A stretch of DNA of 64,000 nucleotides from the NCBI RefSeq assembly GCF_010894405.1, contig NZ_JAAIYA010000016.1, positions 90,854-154,853 of the forward strand. The letters run 5' to 3'. The notes under the pieces were generated by a model, which ran no database searches, had not been told where the DNA came from, and saw only the letters and a program-made list of their open reading frames with translations. The position numbers were made by a program, and so were the translations under genes. Below, in pieces: positions 52,294 to 64,000 of this stretch. Within the stretch, counting starts at the first letter, position 1. The number at the start of each line of letters is the position of its first letter. This stretch comes from Pyxidicoccus caerfyrddinensis. Its GTDB lineage: Bacteria; Myxococcota; Myxococcia; Myxococcales; Myxococcaceae.

Positions 52294-53187
52294 TCACGCG
52301 CCCGGCTGCGTCTCCTCGGCCTCCACGCCGTAGTACGCGAGGCACTCCACCTCGCGGCCGCGCACCACGCGCCTGCCGTCGAGCGGGCCACCGTGCGCGG
52401 TGACGACGGTGCACTGGCCCTCCTCGTCGTCCTTGTCGAAGTACAGCACCACCCAGTCCTTCGTGGTGCCCTGCTGGTGCGCCAGCGCCGTGTTGGAGAA
52501 CAGCGCCCGGAAGTTCCACCCGTCCACCGTGCGGCGCAGCACCGGCAGCCACGCCTCGCCCGACGGGTTGAACCTGCGCGGCGCAATCTTCCGCAGGCTT
52601 CCCGCCGCCGCGCGCCGCCGGTACTCCTCGTCCATCTCCAGCAGCAGTCCAATCTCCGGCTGCGCCCCCTCGGCCGTGGCCGCCTGCAGCCGCGCCGCCC
52701 CGCGCCGCTGACGTCCGAGCCGCGCCGCCAGCAGCTCGCGCACCTGCTGTCCACGCCGGGGCCCGAAGCCTTCCACCTGCTCCAGGCTTCCGTCGTGCGC
52801 CGCCTGCTCCAGCTCCTCCAACGAGCGCACTCCCAGCTCCGCGTGGATGCGGTGCGCCAGCTCCGGGCCGATGCCGGGCACGCTCGCGAGCAGCTGCTCC
52901 GGCGACGCCTCGGACTCCAGCCGCTCGAGCAGTCCCAGCGCCCCCGTCCGCACCCACTCCGCCACCGCCGCCGCGATGCTCTTGCCCACCCCGGGCAGCT
53001 CGCGCAGCCCCGCCTCACCCTCCGCGGCGAGCACCTCCGCCACCGGCTTCGGCCACTTCGCGATGCTCGTGGCGGCCTTCCGGTACGCATTCACCCGGAA
53101 GGGCATGGCGTCCTGCGCCTCCAGCAGGTCCGCCACCCGCTCCAGCATGTCCGCGACGTCGATGTTGTCCTTCCATTCCACGCCCAT
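52294..53187 (-). CDS. HhH protein resembling the DNA polymerase X N-terminal region
   Basis: A protein of 297 residues from ATG 53187. Residues 1-90 match the 8-kDa-like domain of family X polymerases (DMLERVADLLEAQDAMPFRVNAYRK). Two helix-hairpin-helix units follow (ELPGVGKSIAAAV and SVPGIGPELAHRI), and a third GFGPRRGQQV at about 157. The C-terminal 115 residues contain no polymerase palm or PHP domain and include VLYFDKDDEEGQCTVVTAHGG, unrecognised. It probably binds DNA non-specifically. It lies 69 bases upstream of the toxin-antitoxin pair and 200 bases from prfC. Confidence 0.8.
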   Translation of the reverse strand: MGVEWKDNIDVADMLERVADLLEAQDAMPFRVNAYRKAATSIAKWPKPVAEVLAAEGEAGLRELPGVGKSIAAAVAEWVRTGALGLLERLESEASPEQLLASVPGIGPELAHRIHAELGVRSLEELEQAAHDGSLEQVEGFGPRRGQQVRELLAARLGRQRRGAARLQAATAEGAQPEIGLLLEMDEEYRRRAAAGSLRKIAPRRFNPSGEAWLPVLRRTVDGWNFRALFSNTALAHQQGTTKDWVVLYFDKDDEEGQCTVVTAHGGPLDGRRVVRGREVECLAYYGVEAEETQPGA

Positions 53188-53387
53188 GGCTACCCCGAAG
53201 GTGGGGCGGCGCGGGGCCAACTGCCAGTCCCACCCCGTCTCACGTCCAGGAGGGCAGGCGAGCAGGCGGGGAGAGCGACTTCACGTCCCAGGGAAAGGCC
53301 CGCTCCGCCGCCCGGGCTCCGGCCTGACCGCCCGGGGCTCGTTGCGGGCTGCAAGGAAAGACCGCGCGTGATAGTTGGCCTCGGGTC

Positions 53388-55016
53388 ATGACGAACGAGC
53401 TCGACAGGGAGGTCGCCCGCAGGCGGACCTTCGCGATCATCTCCCACCCCGACGCGGGCAAGACCACGCTGACGGAGAAGCTGCTTCTCTACGGCGGCGC
53501 CATCCACCTGGCCGGCAGCGTGAAGGCCAAACGGGCGCGGCGCCACGCCACCTCCGACTGGATGGAGCTGGAGAAGGAGCGCGGCATCTCCGTGACGTCG
53601 TCCGTCCTCCAGTTCGTCTACCGCGACCACGCGGTGAACCTGCTGGACACCCCGGGCCACCAGGACTTCTCCGAGGACACCTACCGCACCCTCGCGGCGG
53701 CCGACTCGGCGGTGATGCTCATCGACGCCGCGAAGGGCGTCGAGCCGCAGACCAAGAAGCTCTTCAAGGTCTGCCGCCTGCGCGGCATCCCCATCTTCAC
53801 CTTCGTCAACAAGCTGGACCGGTACGGCCGCGAGCCCCTGGACCTCATGGACGAGCTGGAGCAGGTGCTCGGCATCCGCTCCTACCCGATGAACTGGCCC
53901 ATCGGCATGGGGCCGGACTTCCGCGGCGTCTATGACCGGCAGGCCCGCGTCGTCCACGTCTTCTCCGCCGAGGGCTCCCACGGCGAGTCGGAAGTGGCGG
54001 AGCGCTCGGTCTCCATCGACTCGGACGAAATCAAGACCATCCTCACCGAGTCGGAGCTGGAGAAGCTCCACGGCGACATCGAGCTGCTCGACATCGGCGG
54101 CGACGAGTTCACCCGCGAGAAGCACGACTCGGGTCAGCTCTCCCCCATGTTCTTCGGCAGCGCGATGACGAACTTCGGCGTGCGCCCCTTCCTGGACGCG
54201 TTCCTGGACCTGGCGCCCGCGCCCACCGCGCGCCCCACCACGAAGGGGCCCCGCGAGCCCAGCAACCCCAAGTTCGCGGGCTTCGTCTTCAAGATTCAGG
54301 CGAACATGGACCCGGCGCACCGGGACCGCATCGCCTTCATGCGCGTGGTGAGCGGCCGCTACGTGAAGGGCATGAGCGCCTTCCACTCGCGCCTGGGCAA
54401 GGAAGTGCGCCTGGCCAAGCCGAGCCAGTTCATGGCCGCCGAGCGCACGGCGATTGAAGACGCCTGGCCGGGAGACGTCATCGGCCTGTTCGACCCGGGG
54501 CAGTACCGCATCGGCGACACGCTGGCCGAGGGCAGCACCGAGGTGGAGTTCGAGGGCGTGCCGCGCTTCAGCCCGGAGCACTTCGCCGTGGTGCGCTCCA
54601 AGGACCCGCTGCGCCGCAAGCAGATGGAGAAGGGGCTGGAGCAGCTCTCGGAAGAGGGCACGGTGCAGATCTTCCAGCAGCTCCACATGGGCATGAAGGA
54701 CCCCATCGTCGGGGTGGTGGGCGCCCTCCAGTTCGAGGTGCTGCAGTACCGCCTGGAGCACGAGTACGGGGCGAAGATTGCCCTGGACCGGCTGCCCTTC
54801 GGCCACGCGCGCTGGGTGGTGGGCGCCAACTTCGACCCGAAGTCGTTCGACTGGGAAGGCAACCGCCAGACGGTGCAGGACCGCGACGGCCTGCCCCTGG
54901 TGCTCTTCCGCGACGACTGGGCGCTCCAGCACGCCGAGGACAAGCACCCGGAGCTGAAGTTCCTCTCCGAGGCGCCCATGCTCCGGAAGATGGCCGAAGT
55001 GGCCACCGGCTCGTAG
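53388..55016 (+). CDS. prfC: peptide chain release factor 3
   Basis: A 542-residue translational GTPase. G1 is SHPDAGKTTLTEK, G3 DTPGHQDFSEDT and G4 VNKLDR, and the switch 1 region ends in RGISVTSS. The overall length matches bacterial RF3, which ejects RF1/RF2 from the ribosome after peptide release. The gene is alone on its strand and convergent with the unknown protein at 55039. Confidence 0.96.
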   Translation: MTNELDREVARRRTFAIISHPDAGKTTLTEKLLLYGGAIHLAGSVKAKRARRHATSDWMELEKERGISVTSSVLQFVYRDHAVNLLDTPGHQDFSEDTYRTLAAADSAVMLIDAAKGVEPQTKKLFKVCRLRGIPIFTFVNKLDRYGREPLDLMDELEQVLGIRSYPMNWPIGMGPDFRGVYDRQARVVHVFSAEGSHGESEVAERSVSIDSDEIKTILTESELEKLHGDIELLDIGGDEFTREKHDSGQLSPMFFGSAMTNFGVRPFLDAFLDLAPAPTARPTTKGPREPSNPKFAGFVFKIQANMDPAHRDRIAFMRVVSGRYVKGMSAFHSRLGKEVRLAKPSQFMAAERTAIEDAWPGDVIGLFDPGQYRIGDTLAEGSTEVEFEGVPRFSPEHFAVVRSKDPLRRKQMEKGLEQLSEEGTVQIFQQLHMGMKDPIVGVVGALQFEVLQYRLEHEYGAKIALDRLPFGHARWVVGANFDPKSFDWEGNRQTVQDRDGLPLVLFRDDWALQHAEDKHPELKFLSEAPMLRKMAEVATGS

Positions 55017-55038
55017 TCCGTGACACGCGCGGCGGCGC

Positions 55039-55581
55039 CTACTTGTACGGCGCCACCGTGCCGCCGCGGAACGCGGAGTCGCGCAGCACCAGGCCTTCCT
55101 TGAAGAGGCGCGCGGCCTTGGGGCCGACGAAGAAGCCCTTGGGGTCGCCCTTGCGGTAGGTCTTCTTCACGAACTCCTCAATCTCCAGGAACAGGAGCCG
55201 GAACCTGTCCGGCGCCGCGTTCTTGCGGCCCGTCTGCGCGGTGATGTCCAGCTCCGCCCAGAACTGGCCGCTGAGCAGCTCGCCCTCCTCGTTGGGGCGC
55301 GAGCGCTCCATGAAGATGACGGGCGAGCGCACCTCGTCGATGCGCCAGTGCCCCTTGTCGGGCCCGCGCTTCACCTTGTCCACGATGGCGGGGCCGAGGT
55401 CGGTGGCCACCATGTAGAGGTCCTCGGGCGGGAGCTTGGGGATGTTCTCCATGCTCGCGCGGAAGGTCTTCCAGTCCTCGGGGACGCGCCGCGGGTAGAC
55501 CTCCAACGTGAAGCGCTCCAGGAAGCGGAAGAAGGCGACTTCGTCATCGGGGGACATGAAGAACTGAAGGACGTTGGCCAT
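55039..55581 (-). CDS. conserved-looking protein of unknown function
   Basis: A soluble protein of 180 residues from ATG 55581, without signal peptide or membrane helix. It starts MANVLQFFMSPDDEVAFFRF, has balanced acidic/basic composition and no recognised motif. It is convergent with prfC and is divergent from the M32 peptidase. No function is proposed. Confidence 0.65.
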   Translation of the reverse strand: MANVLQFFMSPDDEVAFFRFLERFTLEVYPRRVPEDWKTFRASMENIPKLPPEDLYMVATDLGPAIVDKVKRGPDKGHWRIDEVRSPVIFMERSRPNEEGELLSGQFWAELDITAQTGRKNAAPDRFRLLFLEIEEFVKKTYRKGDPKGFFVGPKAARLFKEGLVLRDSAFRGGTVAPYK

Positions 55582-55652
55582 CGCGCAGCCCTCATACCCC
55601 CGAGTGCGTCTCTCGCGAAAGTCCGCCGCGAAGCGCGCTAAGAATCCCGGGC

Positions 55653-57146
55653 ATGGATACCTGGCTGCTCTCCCGAATGCAGGAGCTCCGCGACCTCCAG
55701 GGCCTCATCGGCCTGGCCACCTGGGACCAGGAGACGTACCTGCCCGCCAAGGCGGGCCCCGCGCGCGCCCACCAGCTCTCCACCCTCCAGGGGCTGCACC
55801 ACGAGCGGCTGGTGCACCCCCGGCTGGGCGAGGCCCTCGCCAAGGCCGCCACCCAGGACGACCTCTCGGAGGACGAGCGCGCCATGGTGCGCGTGCTCAG
55901 CCGCGAGCGGGAGCGCGAGGTGCGCGTCCCCTCCGCGCTGGTGAAGGCCCTCTCCGAGGCCCAGAGCCGCTCCCTCCACGCGTGGCGCGAGGCGCGAAAG
56001 GAGAGGCGCTTCGCCCTCTTCCAGCCCGCGCTGGGGCGCCTGCTGGAGCTGCGCCGCGAGCAGGCAGACGCCTACGGCCACGGCGGCGAGCGCTACGACG
56101 CGCTGCTGGAGGGCCACGAGCCCGGCATGCGCGTGGAGCGGCTCACCCCGGTGCTGGCCGCGCTGCGCGAGCAGCTCATCCCCATGGTGGGCAAGCTCGC
56201 CGCCGCGCGCCGCACCGTGCCCCGCCTCTTCGACGGGCGCCGGTACGACAGGGACGCGCAGTGGGCCTTCACCGTGCGGCTCTTGAAGGACATTGGCTTC
56301 GACCTGGAGGCGGGCCGGCAGGACGTCAGCATCCACCCCTTCACCGGCGGCACGCACCCCTTGGACGTGCGCCTCACCACGCACCTGGACGAGTCCAACC
56401 CGCTGTCCGCCATCTTCAGCACCATCCACGAGGCGGGCCACGGCCTGTACGAGCAGGGCTTCGCGCTCGAGCACTTCCGCACGCCGCTGGCCGCCGCGCC
56501 CTCCATGGGCCTGCACGAGTCCCAGTCCCGCCTCTGGGAGAACATCGTCGGCCGGAGCCGGCCCTTCTGGGAGCACTACTTCCCCGGGCTGCGCGCCGCC
56601 TTCCCGGACGCCCTGGCCGGCGTGGACGTGGAGGGCTTCCACGCCGCCGTCAACGAGGTGAGCCCCTCGCTCATCCGCATCGAATCCGACGAGCTGACGT
56701 ACAACCTCCACATCGCCCTGCGCTACGAGCTGGAGCTGCTGCTCGTGCGCGACGAGCTGCCGCTTTCGGACCTGCCCGCCGCGTGGAACGCGCGCATGGA
56801 GAAGTACCTGGGCATCGTCCCGCCCGACGACACGCGCGGCGTGCTCCAGGACATCCACTGGGCCTGGGGCGAGCTGGGCTACTTCCCCACGTACTCGCTG
56901 GGCAACCTCTACGCCGCGTCCCTCTACCGGGCCGCGGAGCGGGCGCTGCCGGACCTCCAGGGCCACCTGCGCCGGGGTGAGCTGCTGCCCCTGCGCGACT
57001 GGCTGCGCGCCAACGTCCACAGCCAGGGCTTCCGCCTGCCGGCCGAGGAGCTGGTGCGGGGCGTGACGGGAAAGGGCCTCACCGACGCGGACTTCCTCGC
57101 CTACCTGCGCGAGAAGTACGGCGCGCTGTACGGCGTGACGCTCTGA
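55653..57146 (+). CDS. M32 family metallocarboxypeptidase (Taq-type)
   Basis: A protein of 497 residues. The zinc site is HEAGH at 259-263, with the family context [14 protein letters not shown] and downstream [10 protein letters not shown], typical of thermophilic Taq carboxypeptidase relatives. It removes C-terminal residues (except proline) from peptides in the cytoplasm. Length agrees with the family (about 500). The stop is 7 bases from the Cys-rich protein's stop. Confidence 0.93.
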   Translation: MDTWLLSRMQELRDLQGLIGLATWDQETYLPAKAGPARAHQLSTLQGLHHERLVHPRLGEALAKAATQDDLSEDERAMVRVLSREREREVRVPSALVKALSEAQSRSLHAWREARKERRFALFQPALGRLLELRREQADAYGHGGERYDALLEGHEPGMRVERLTPVLAALREQLIPMVGKLAAARRTVPRLFDGRRYDRDAQWAFTVRLLKDIGFDLEAGRQDVSIHPFTGGTHPLDVRLTTHLDESNPLSAIFSTIHEAGHGLYEQGFALEHFRTPLAAAPSMGLHESQSRLWENIVGRSRPFWEHYFPGLRAAFPDALAGVDVEGFHAAVNEVSPSLIRIESDELTYNLHIALRYELELLLVRDELPLSDLPAAWNARMEKYLGIVPPDDTRGVLQDIHWAWGELGYFPTYSLGNLYAASLYRAAERALPDLQGHLRRGELLPLRDWLRANVHSQGFRLPAEELVRGVTGKGLTDADFLAYLREKYGALYGVTL

Positions 57147-57153
57147 AGAAGTG

Positions 57154-57510
57154 TCAGTGAGCGAACAGCAGGGGCCTGCACGCGCGGGCCAGCTGCAGCG
57201 CGTCGCGGGCGAGCGCGTAGGAGTCCGGGTCCTCCGCGTCCAGCCACGCGGTACGGGCCACGCGGTTGCCCAGCTCGAAGCACAGGCTGGCGGTGCGGCG
57301 GGCCAGCCGGCTCTCCTTCTGCAGCGCGCGCACGTTCAGCTCGCACAGCTCCGCACACTGCCGGAGCAGGCGTACCACCTCGCCGCCCATCGGCTGTCCG
57401 CGGGCCACCATGCGCGCCATGCCTTCCTCGCAGGACGCCTGGCACTGGAGGCTCGCGGCGATGCAACGGGAAATGTCCGCGCGTGCACCGTCCACCCTGG
57501 CTCCCAGCAT
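57154..57510 (-). CDS. Cys-rich four-helix-bundle-like protein (copper-storage-like)
   Basis: A protein of 118 residues from ATG 57510, preceded by GGAGG at spacing 8; a longer frame to 57546 has no ribosome-binding site. It contains seven cysteines (Cys16, 23, 27, 52, 56, 77, 111) on predicted helices, including CxxxC pairs QASC and CAELC, resembling Csp/DUF326 copper-binding bundles. Copper storage is inferred from this spacing only. It is convergent with the M32 peptidase and lacks copper-export genes nearby. Confidence 0.6.
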   Translation of the reverse strand: MLGARVDGARADISRCIAASLQCQASCEEGMARMVARGQPMGGEVVRLLRQCAELCELNVRALQKESRLARRTASLCFELGNRVARTAWLDAEDPDSYALARDALQLARACRPLLFAH

Positions 57511-57676
57511 TGCGTACACCTCCACGAGGAGGACAAAGCTATGCACGCGCGTCCGGCTGGCAACCTGAAGTGGGGGGCCCCGGGGTGCGTGTTCAACGGT
57601 GGGCCCTGTGCGCGCTCACCTCCCGTCCCCTCGGGAAATGAGGAGTCCGCGTGAGCACACAACCCTGCACCGGCTG

Positions 57677-60421
<2,745 letters not shown>

Positions 60422-60523
60422 CAGGAAGGTCTCCGCTCGCGGGACACAACGGCCCGCAGCCTCGGACATTCCACCACTCGCCACCTCGCGGCGATAGCGC
60501 CCCGCGCGGGTGTCAGGCGTGAC

Positions 60524-60562
60524 GCAGGCGGGCGTGGAACGCCTGCCTCCCCGAGACGGGGA
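60524..60562. terminator. tandem small stem-loops downstream of rnd
   Basis: GCAGGCG/CGCCTGC (60524-60530 and 60540-60546) and TCCCCG/CGGGGA (60548-60553 and 60557-60562) are perfect inverted repeats in the gap between the RNase D stop (60593) and the M1 start (60421). Neither has a U-tract. Confidence 0.35.
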
Positions 60563-60592
60563 AAGATTGCGGTGACGGTGTCACCCCATGTG

Positions 60593-61762
60593 TCAGCCGT
60601 TGAGCACGGGGTGTTTGGCGAGCAGCTCGATGAGCGCCAGGCCGTACAGCCGCACCCGCTTCTCGCCGAAGTAGGGCACCTGGGCCAGCTCCTCCACGTC
60701 CTTCGGCGGCCGGCCCGCGAGCATTTCGAGGATGGGGTTGGGCAGCACCGCGCTGGGCGTCACCTTGCGCTCGGTGGCCTTCTCCACGCGGAACTGCTTG
60801 AGGGCGTCCTCGCGCTTGCGCCGGTTCACGTCCCGGGGCCCCTTGGCCTCGCGCTCGGGCTCCAGCTCTCCCTTGCGCGACTTCTCCACCAATTCGCGCA
60901 CCACGCCGAGCACCTCGTCGCCATACGTGCGGACGAAGGAGCCGCGCACACCGGCCATGCGCGCCAGCTCGCGGGGGTTCGTGGGAAGCTTCACGGCGAT
61001 GTCACCCATCGCCATGTTGGAGAGCATGCGCCCCATGGGGACGTTCTCCTTCTCCGCCCACTCCAGCCGCTTGCGGTGCAGCGCGTGGGCAATGGCGTTG
61101 GCCAGGGCCATCTGGGCGGGGTTCATCCCGGCGCGCGGCAGCTTGGGCTTGAAGTCCGCGCCCACGTCGGGCCGCGCCACCGCCTCGTCACACAGGCGCA
61201 CGCAGTCCAGCAGCACCTCTTCCAGGATGTCCGCCTCCCTGCACGCGTCGCGGACGTTGCGGCCCAGCTCGCAGAGGTAGCGCACGTCGTTGGCGATGTA
61301 CTCGCGCATGCCGGCGGGCAGCGGGCGGATGGAGAAGTCCGACTGCTGGTGCTCCTTGGGCAGGTCCACGCCCAGCCGTTCGCGGGCGACGTCGGCCAGG
61401 CCCACCTTGGGCCAACCCAGCAGCGTGGCCGCCCGGTGGGTATCGAACAGGCCCTGCACCCGGACGCCCGCCTCGGCGAGGAACTGCAGGTCCCCCTGCG
61501 CGGCGTGGAAGAACTTGGTGCGCGCCGGGTCGGCCATCAGCGGGGCGAGCAGGCGGGCCTCCACCCCGGGCTGGAGGGTGTCGAAGAGGAAGACGTCGTC
61601 GTCGGTGGCGAGCTGGAGGAAGCACAGCCGGGCGCGGAAGGCGTGCATGGAGTCCGCCTCCAGGTCCACGGCAATCTCGCGAGCCTCCTCGAGCTTGCGC
61701 GTGGCGCTCTGCGCACCAGCGGAATCCACCACGTCCACGGCACCCTGCGGGTAGGTCGGCAT
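60593..61762 (-). CDS. rnd: ribonuclease D
   Basis: A protein of 389 residues. DEDD exonuclease motifs are visible: Exo I AVDLEADSM (Asp33, Glu35), Exo II HAAQGDLQFL, and Exo III YIANDVRYL. The C-terminal half carries an HRDC domain. It trims 3' ends of tRNA and other small RNAs using divalent metal ions. It is divergent from ttcA across 65 bases. Confidence 0.94.
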   Translation of the reverse strand: MPTYPQGAVDVVDSAGAQSATRKLEEAREIAVDLEADSMHAFRARLCFLQLATDDDVFLFDTLQPGVEARLLAPLMADPARTKFFHAAQGDLQFLAEAGVRVQGLFDTHRAATLLGWPKVGLADVARERLGVDLPKEHQQSDFSIRPLPAGMREYIANDVRYLCELGRNVRDACREADILEEVLLDCVRLCDEAVARPDVGADFKPKLPRAGMNPAQMALANAIAHALHRKRLEWAEKENVPMGRMLSNMAMGDIAVKLPTNPRELARMAGVRGSFVRTYGDEVLGVVRELVEKSRKGELEPEREAKGPRDVNRRKREDALKQFRVEKATERKVTPSAVLPNPILEMLAGRPPKDVEELAQVPYFGEKRVRLYGLALIELLAKHPVLNG

Positions 61763-61827
61763 CGGGCTGGGCAGGCTAGCGGACCAGGGCTTCCCTTTGA
61801 GGTGTTTTTTCCCGGGCCGCCGCTAGG

Positions 61828-62682
61828 ATGGCCACGCCGATGAACGACGTCCAGCGCCTGGAGAAGAGTCTGCTTGGCCACATGGGCCGGGCTATCGCGG
61901 ACCACCGCCTCATCGAGGCGGGGGACCGCATCATGGTGGGCGTGTCGGGAGGCAAGGACTCCTACACGATGCTCCATCTGCTGCGGGAGCTGCAGCGGCG
62001 AGCGCCCGTGAAGTTCGAGCTGCTGGCAGTGAACCTGGACCAGGGCCACCCCGGCTTCCCCGCGGACAAGCTGGAGGGCTACTTCCAGCGCGAGGGCTAC
62101 GCCTACAAGATGCTGAAGGAGGACACCTACAGCATCGTCCTGGAGAAGACGCCTCCCGGCAAGACGCAGTGCTCGGTGTGCTCGCGGATGCGCCGCGGCA
62201 TCCTCTACACGGCGGCGGTGGAGCTGGGCTGCACCAAGATTGCCCTGGGCCACCACCGGGACGACCTCATCCACACGCTGCTGTTGAACCTCTTCTTCGC
62301 CGGCTCCATCAAGGCGATGCCGCCGTTGCTCCGAAGTGACGACGGGCGCAACGTGGTCATCCGCCCGCTGTGCTACGCGCCGGAGAAGGACATCGCGAAG
62401 TTCGCGGAGCTGATGCAGTTTCCCATCATCCCCTGTGATTTGTGCGGCACGCAGGAGAACCTCCAGCGCAAGCGGATGCAGCGGCTGGTGGAGGAGCTGG
62501 GCAAGGAGATTCCGAACGTCCGTCAGAGCGTGCTCAACGCGATGATGAACGTGCGGCCGTCGCACCTCCTGGACAAGACGCTCAACCCCGACCCGCTGCA
62601 CGCGCGGGAAGATGGGGCACCGACAACGGATTCGAACGATACGCAAGGGAGCGCCAGCCCATGGCTCGAGAGCAGGCAGTAA
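61828..62682 (+). CDS. ttcA: tRNA 2-thiocytidine(32) synthetase
   Basis: A protein of 284 residues. The PP-loop SGGKDS is at residues 40-45, CSVC at Cys115/Cys118 and CDLC at Cys203/Cys206 provide the cluster-binding cysteines of TtcA. It thiolates cytidine 32 in tRNA using ATP and a sulphur donor in the cytoplasm. ATG 61840 is an alternative start. Its end overlaps the next gene by 22 bases. The Asp/Ser-rich C-terminal tail is likely lineage-specific. Confidence 0.95.
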   Translation: MATPMNDVQRLEKSLLGHMGRAIADHRLIEAGDRIMVGVSGGKDSYTMLHLLRELQRRAPVKFELLAVNLDQGHPGFPADKLEGYFQREGYAYKMLKEDTYSIVLEKTPPGKTQCSVCSRMRRGILYTAAVELGCTKIALGHHRDDLIHTLLLNLFFAGSIKAMPPLLRSDDGRNVVIRPLCYAPEKDIAKFAELMQFPIIPCDLCGTQENLQRKRMQRLVEELGKEIPNVRQSVLNAMMNVRPSHLLDKTLNPDPLHAREDGAPTTDSNDTQGSASPWLESRQ

Positions 62683-63485
62683 AAGCGCGCAAGGACCGCA
62701 ACGGCGCGCTGGTGGAGGCGATGCTGCTGGCCGCCATGGCCGACGGCCGGGTGTCGCAGCGGGAGATGCAGACGCTGCTCAGCCGCGTGCTGGAGCGGCC
62801 GGAGTTCGAGGGCACGAAGCCCGACGAATTGAACGCGCTGGTGGAGACGAGCGCGGCGCGGCTTTCCGAGGCGAACGATTTGGAGGAGGTGCTGGCCTCG
62901 CTGCGGCGCCGGCTGCCGGACCACAAGAACCGGATGCTGGCCTTCGGGTTGGCGGCGGCGGTGGCGCTGGCGGACCAGCGGGCCACGCGCAACGAGCTGG
63001 GCCTCTTGAAGACGTTCCAGGCCGCGCTGGGCATCTCCGAAGACGAGGTGGCGCAAATCATCGACGTCATCGAGAACGGCGGCAGCCTGGCGGAGGCGCT
63101 GGGCGAGCCCCTGGAGCGGCTGTTCGCGGAGGTCATGGTGCTGGTGAGCGCCGCGGACGGGAAGCTGAAGGAGGCCGAGGCGCGGGCGCTGGTGGAGAGC
63201 TTCGCGGCGGACCCCCTCTTCGAGAACGTCAGCCCGGAGCGCGCGCAGAGCTTCGTCAGCGAGTCGGTGGTGGCCCTGGCCGCGGAGGGGCTGCCCCAGC
63301 GGCTCCAGGTGCTGGCGCACGGGCTCACCACCCATACCCAGCGGGTCAAGGCCTACCGGCTGGCGACGAAGATTGCCCACGCGGGCGGCGAGCCGAGCCT
63401 GGCGGAGCAGCGCATCCTGGACATGCTCCAGGCCACTTTCGGGTTGGCCGACGACGAAGTGGCGCGACTGGGCAGGGAGGGGTAG
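62661..63485 (+). CDS. TerB-like (tellurite-resistance-type) helical protein
   Basis: A protein of 274 residues from ATG 62661, with AAGGGAG nine bases upstream. It is almost entirely helical and seems to have two related halves, each with a TerB-like EF-type loop: [18 protein letters not shown] in the first and [19 protein letters not shown] in the second. TerB domains are acidic helical bundles tied to tellurite resistance and membrane stress. It overlaps ttcA by 22 bases, so both are translated from one message. Role unknown. Confidence 0.75.
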   Translation: MAREQAVKARKDRNGALVEAMLLAAMADGRVSQREMQTLLSRVLERPEFEGTKPDELNALVETSAARLSEANDLEEVLASLRRRLPDHKNRMLAFGLAAAVALADQRATRNELGLLKTFQAALGISEDEVAQIIDVIENGGSLAEALGEPLERLFAEVMVLVSAADGKLKEAEARALVESFAADPLFENVSPERAQSFVSESVVALAAEGLPQRLQVLAHGLTTHTQRVKAYRLATKIAHAGGEPSLAEQRILDMLQATFGLADDEVARLGREG

Positions 63486-63497
63486 TTAGGGGACTGC

Positions 63498-64000
63498 ATG
63501 ACCCTGCAAGTCCCATCCGGCCCCCGGCATTCGTTCCGCTTCGGGCTGCCTCCTTCGCTGGGCAACGAGACGGCGCGGGAGCGCGCGGAGCGGCTCGCGG
63601 CGTTCCTTCAGCGGGCCCTGGGCAAGGTGGTGGAGGTGTCCGTGGCGCCCAGCTACGAGACGCTCGCCAAGGACCTCCTGTCCGGGCGGGCGGACGCGGC
63701 CTGGGCGCCGCCCTTCGTCTGCGCTCGGATGGAGGCGATGGGCGTGCGGGTGGTGGTGCGCGGGGTGCGCCGGGGCATGTCCTCCTACCGGTCGGCATTG
63801 GTGTGCCGGGCGGGGGCGGGGCTGACGGTGGAGCGGCTGAAGGGCACCACGGCGGCGTGGGTGGACCGGGATTCGGTGGCGGGCTACCTGCTGCCCACCG
63901 CGTACCTCAAGGCGCAGGGGCATGAGCCCACGCGGGCCTTCTCCGCGCAGCAATTCACCGGCTCGTACCGGGGCGCGCTGGAGGCGGTGCTGGACGGCAA
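63498..64000 (+). CDS. PhnD-like substrate-binding domain protein (3' end outside window)
   Basis: The frame opens at ATG 63498 and runs off the window; 167 residues are seen. HSFRFGLPPSLGNETARERA and LAKDLLSGRADAAWAPPFVC match the first lobe of phosphate/phosphonate-type periplasmic binding proteins. There is no signal peptide, so the domain is probably the cytoplasmic N-terminal sensor of a larger protein, such as a kinase. It follows the TerB-like gene by 12 bases. Confidence 0.65.
   Translation, partial: MTLQVPSGPRHSFRFGLPPSLGNETARERAERLAAFLQRALGKVVEVSVAPSYETLAKDLLSGRADAAWAPPFVCARMEAMGVRVVVRGVRRGMSSYRSALVCRAGAGLTVERLKGTTAAWVDRDSVAGYLLPTAYLKAQGHEPTRAFSAQQFTGSYRGALEAVLDG

Overview
The window is very GC-rich (roughly 70%) and densely coded on both strands. 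It looks like chromosomal sequence from a myxobacterium, most likely Myxococcaceae (Myxococcus, Corallococcus or Pyxidicoccus type). The main clues are a serine/threonine kinase-AAA-GAF-histidine kinase giant protein, several PAS/GAF histidine kinases, large Kelch/HYR surface proteins with a MYXO-CTERM-like tail, a TSP3-OmpA protein and a PilZ protein with myxobacterial-style accessory domains. The genus is an inference from gene content. No tRNA, rRNA, CRISPR array, insertion sequence or prophage was seen.

Layout. 0-4.7 kb: a truncated 7TM-DISM sensor, a THUMP/RlmKL-type RNA methyltransferase, a PlsC-type acyltransferase and a flavodoxin/ferredoxin reductase-like flavoprotein. 4.8-7.8 kb: a large fusion of an FAD-dependent desaturase-like domain with an acetoacetate-decarboxylase-like domain. 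7.9-13.2 kb: a Kelch/HYR surface protein followed closely by a TSP3-OmpA outer-membrane protein. 13.3-20.1 kb (minus strand): a berberine-bridge-type oxidase, an SMI1-like protein of unknown role, and a PhnD-like lipoprotein paired with a PAS/GAF histidine kinase. 20.3-20.8 kb: thiol peroxidase.

20.9-29.1 kb is the most suggestive accessory stretch. It holds a marR-SDR-MFS unit with two matching palindromic operators, a divergent MpaB/Lcp-type oxygenase, and a translationally coupled pair made of a second copy of the FAD desaturase-like gene and a flavin-dependent-halogenase-like enzyme carrying the GWxWxIP motif. 29.2-38.1 kb is signalling: a 1816-residue trifunctional kinase, a PAS-GAF histidine kinase, a 36-residue membrane peptide, and a receiver plus GYF_2/J-like/PilZ pair.

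38.2-47.9 kb contains housekeeping and transport genes: an M20 peptidase, a KimA-like potassium transporter, a YhfC-type intramembrane protease, proline iminopeptidase, an Rsm22-like protein and a three-gene ABC-2 exporter. 48-55 kb holds a second Kelch lipoprotein, a family I lipase with an Asp-rich insertion, a ParE-type toxin-antitoxin pair, a HhH protein resembling DNA polymerase X without its polymerase, and release factor 3. 55-64 kb holds two metallopeptidases (M32 and an M1 lipoprotein), a Cys-rich helical bundle, RNase D, TtcA, a TerB-like protein and the start of another PhnD-like protein.
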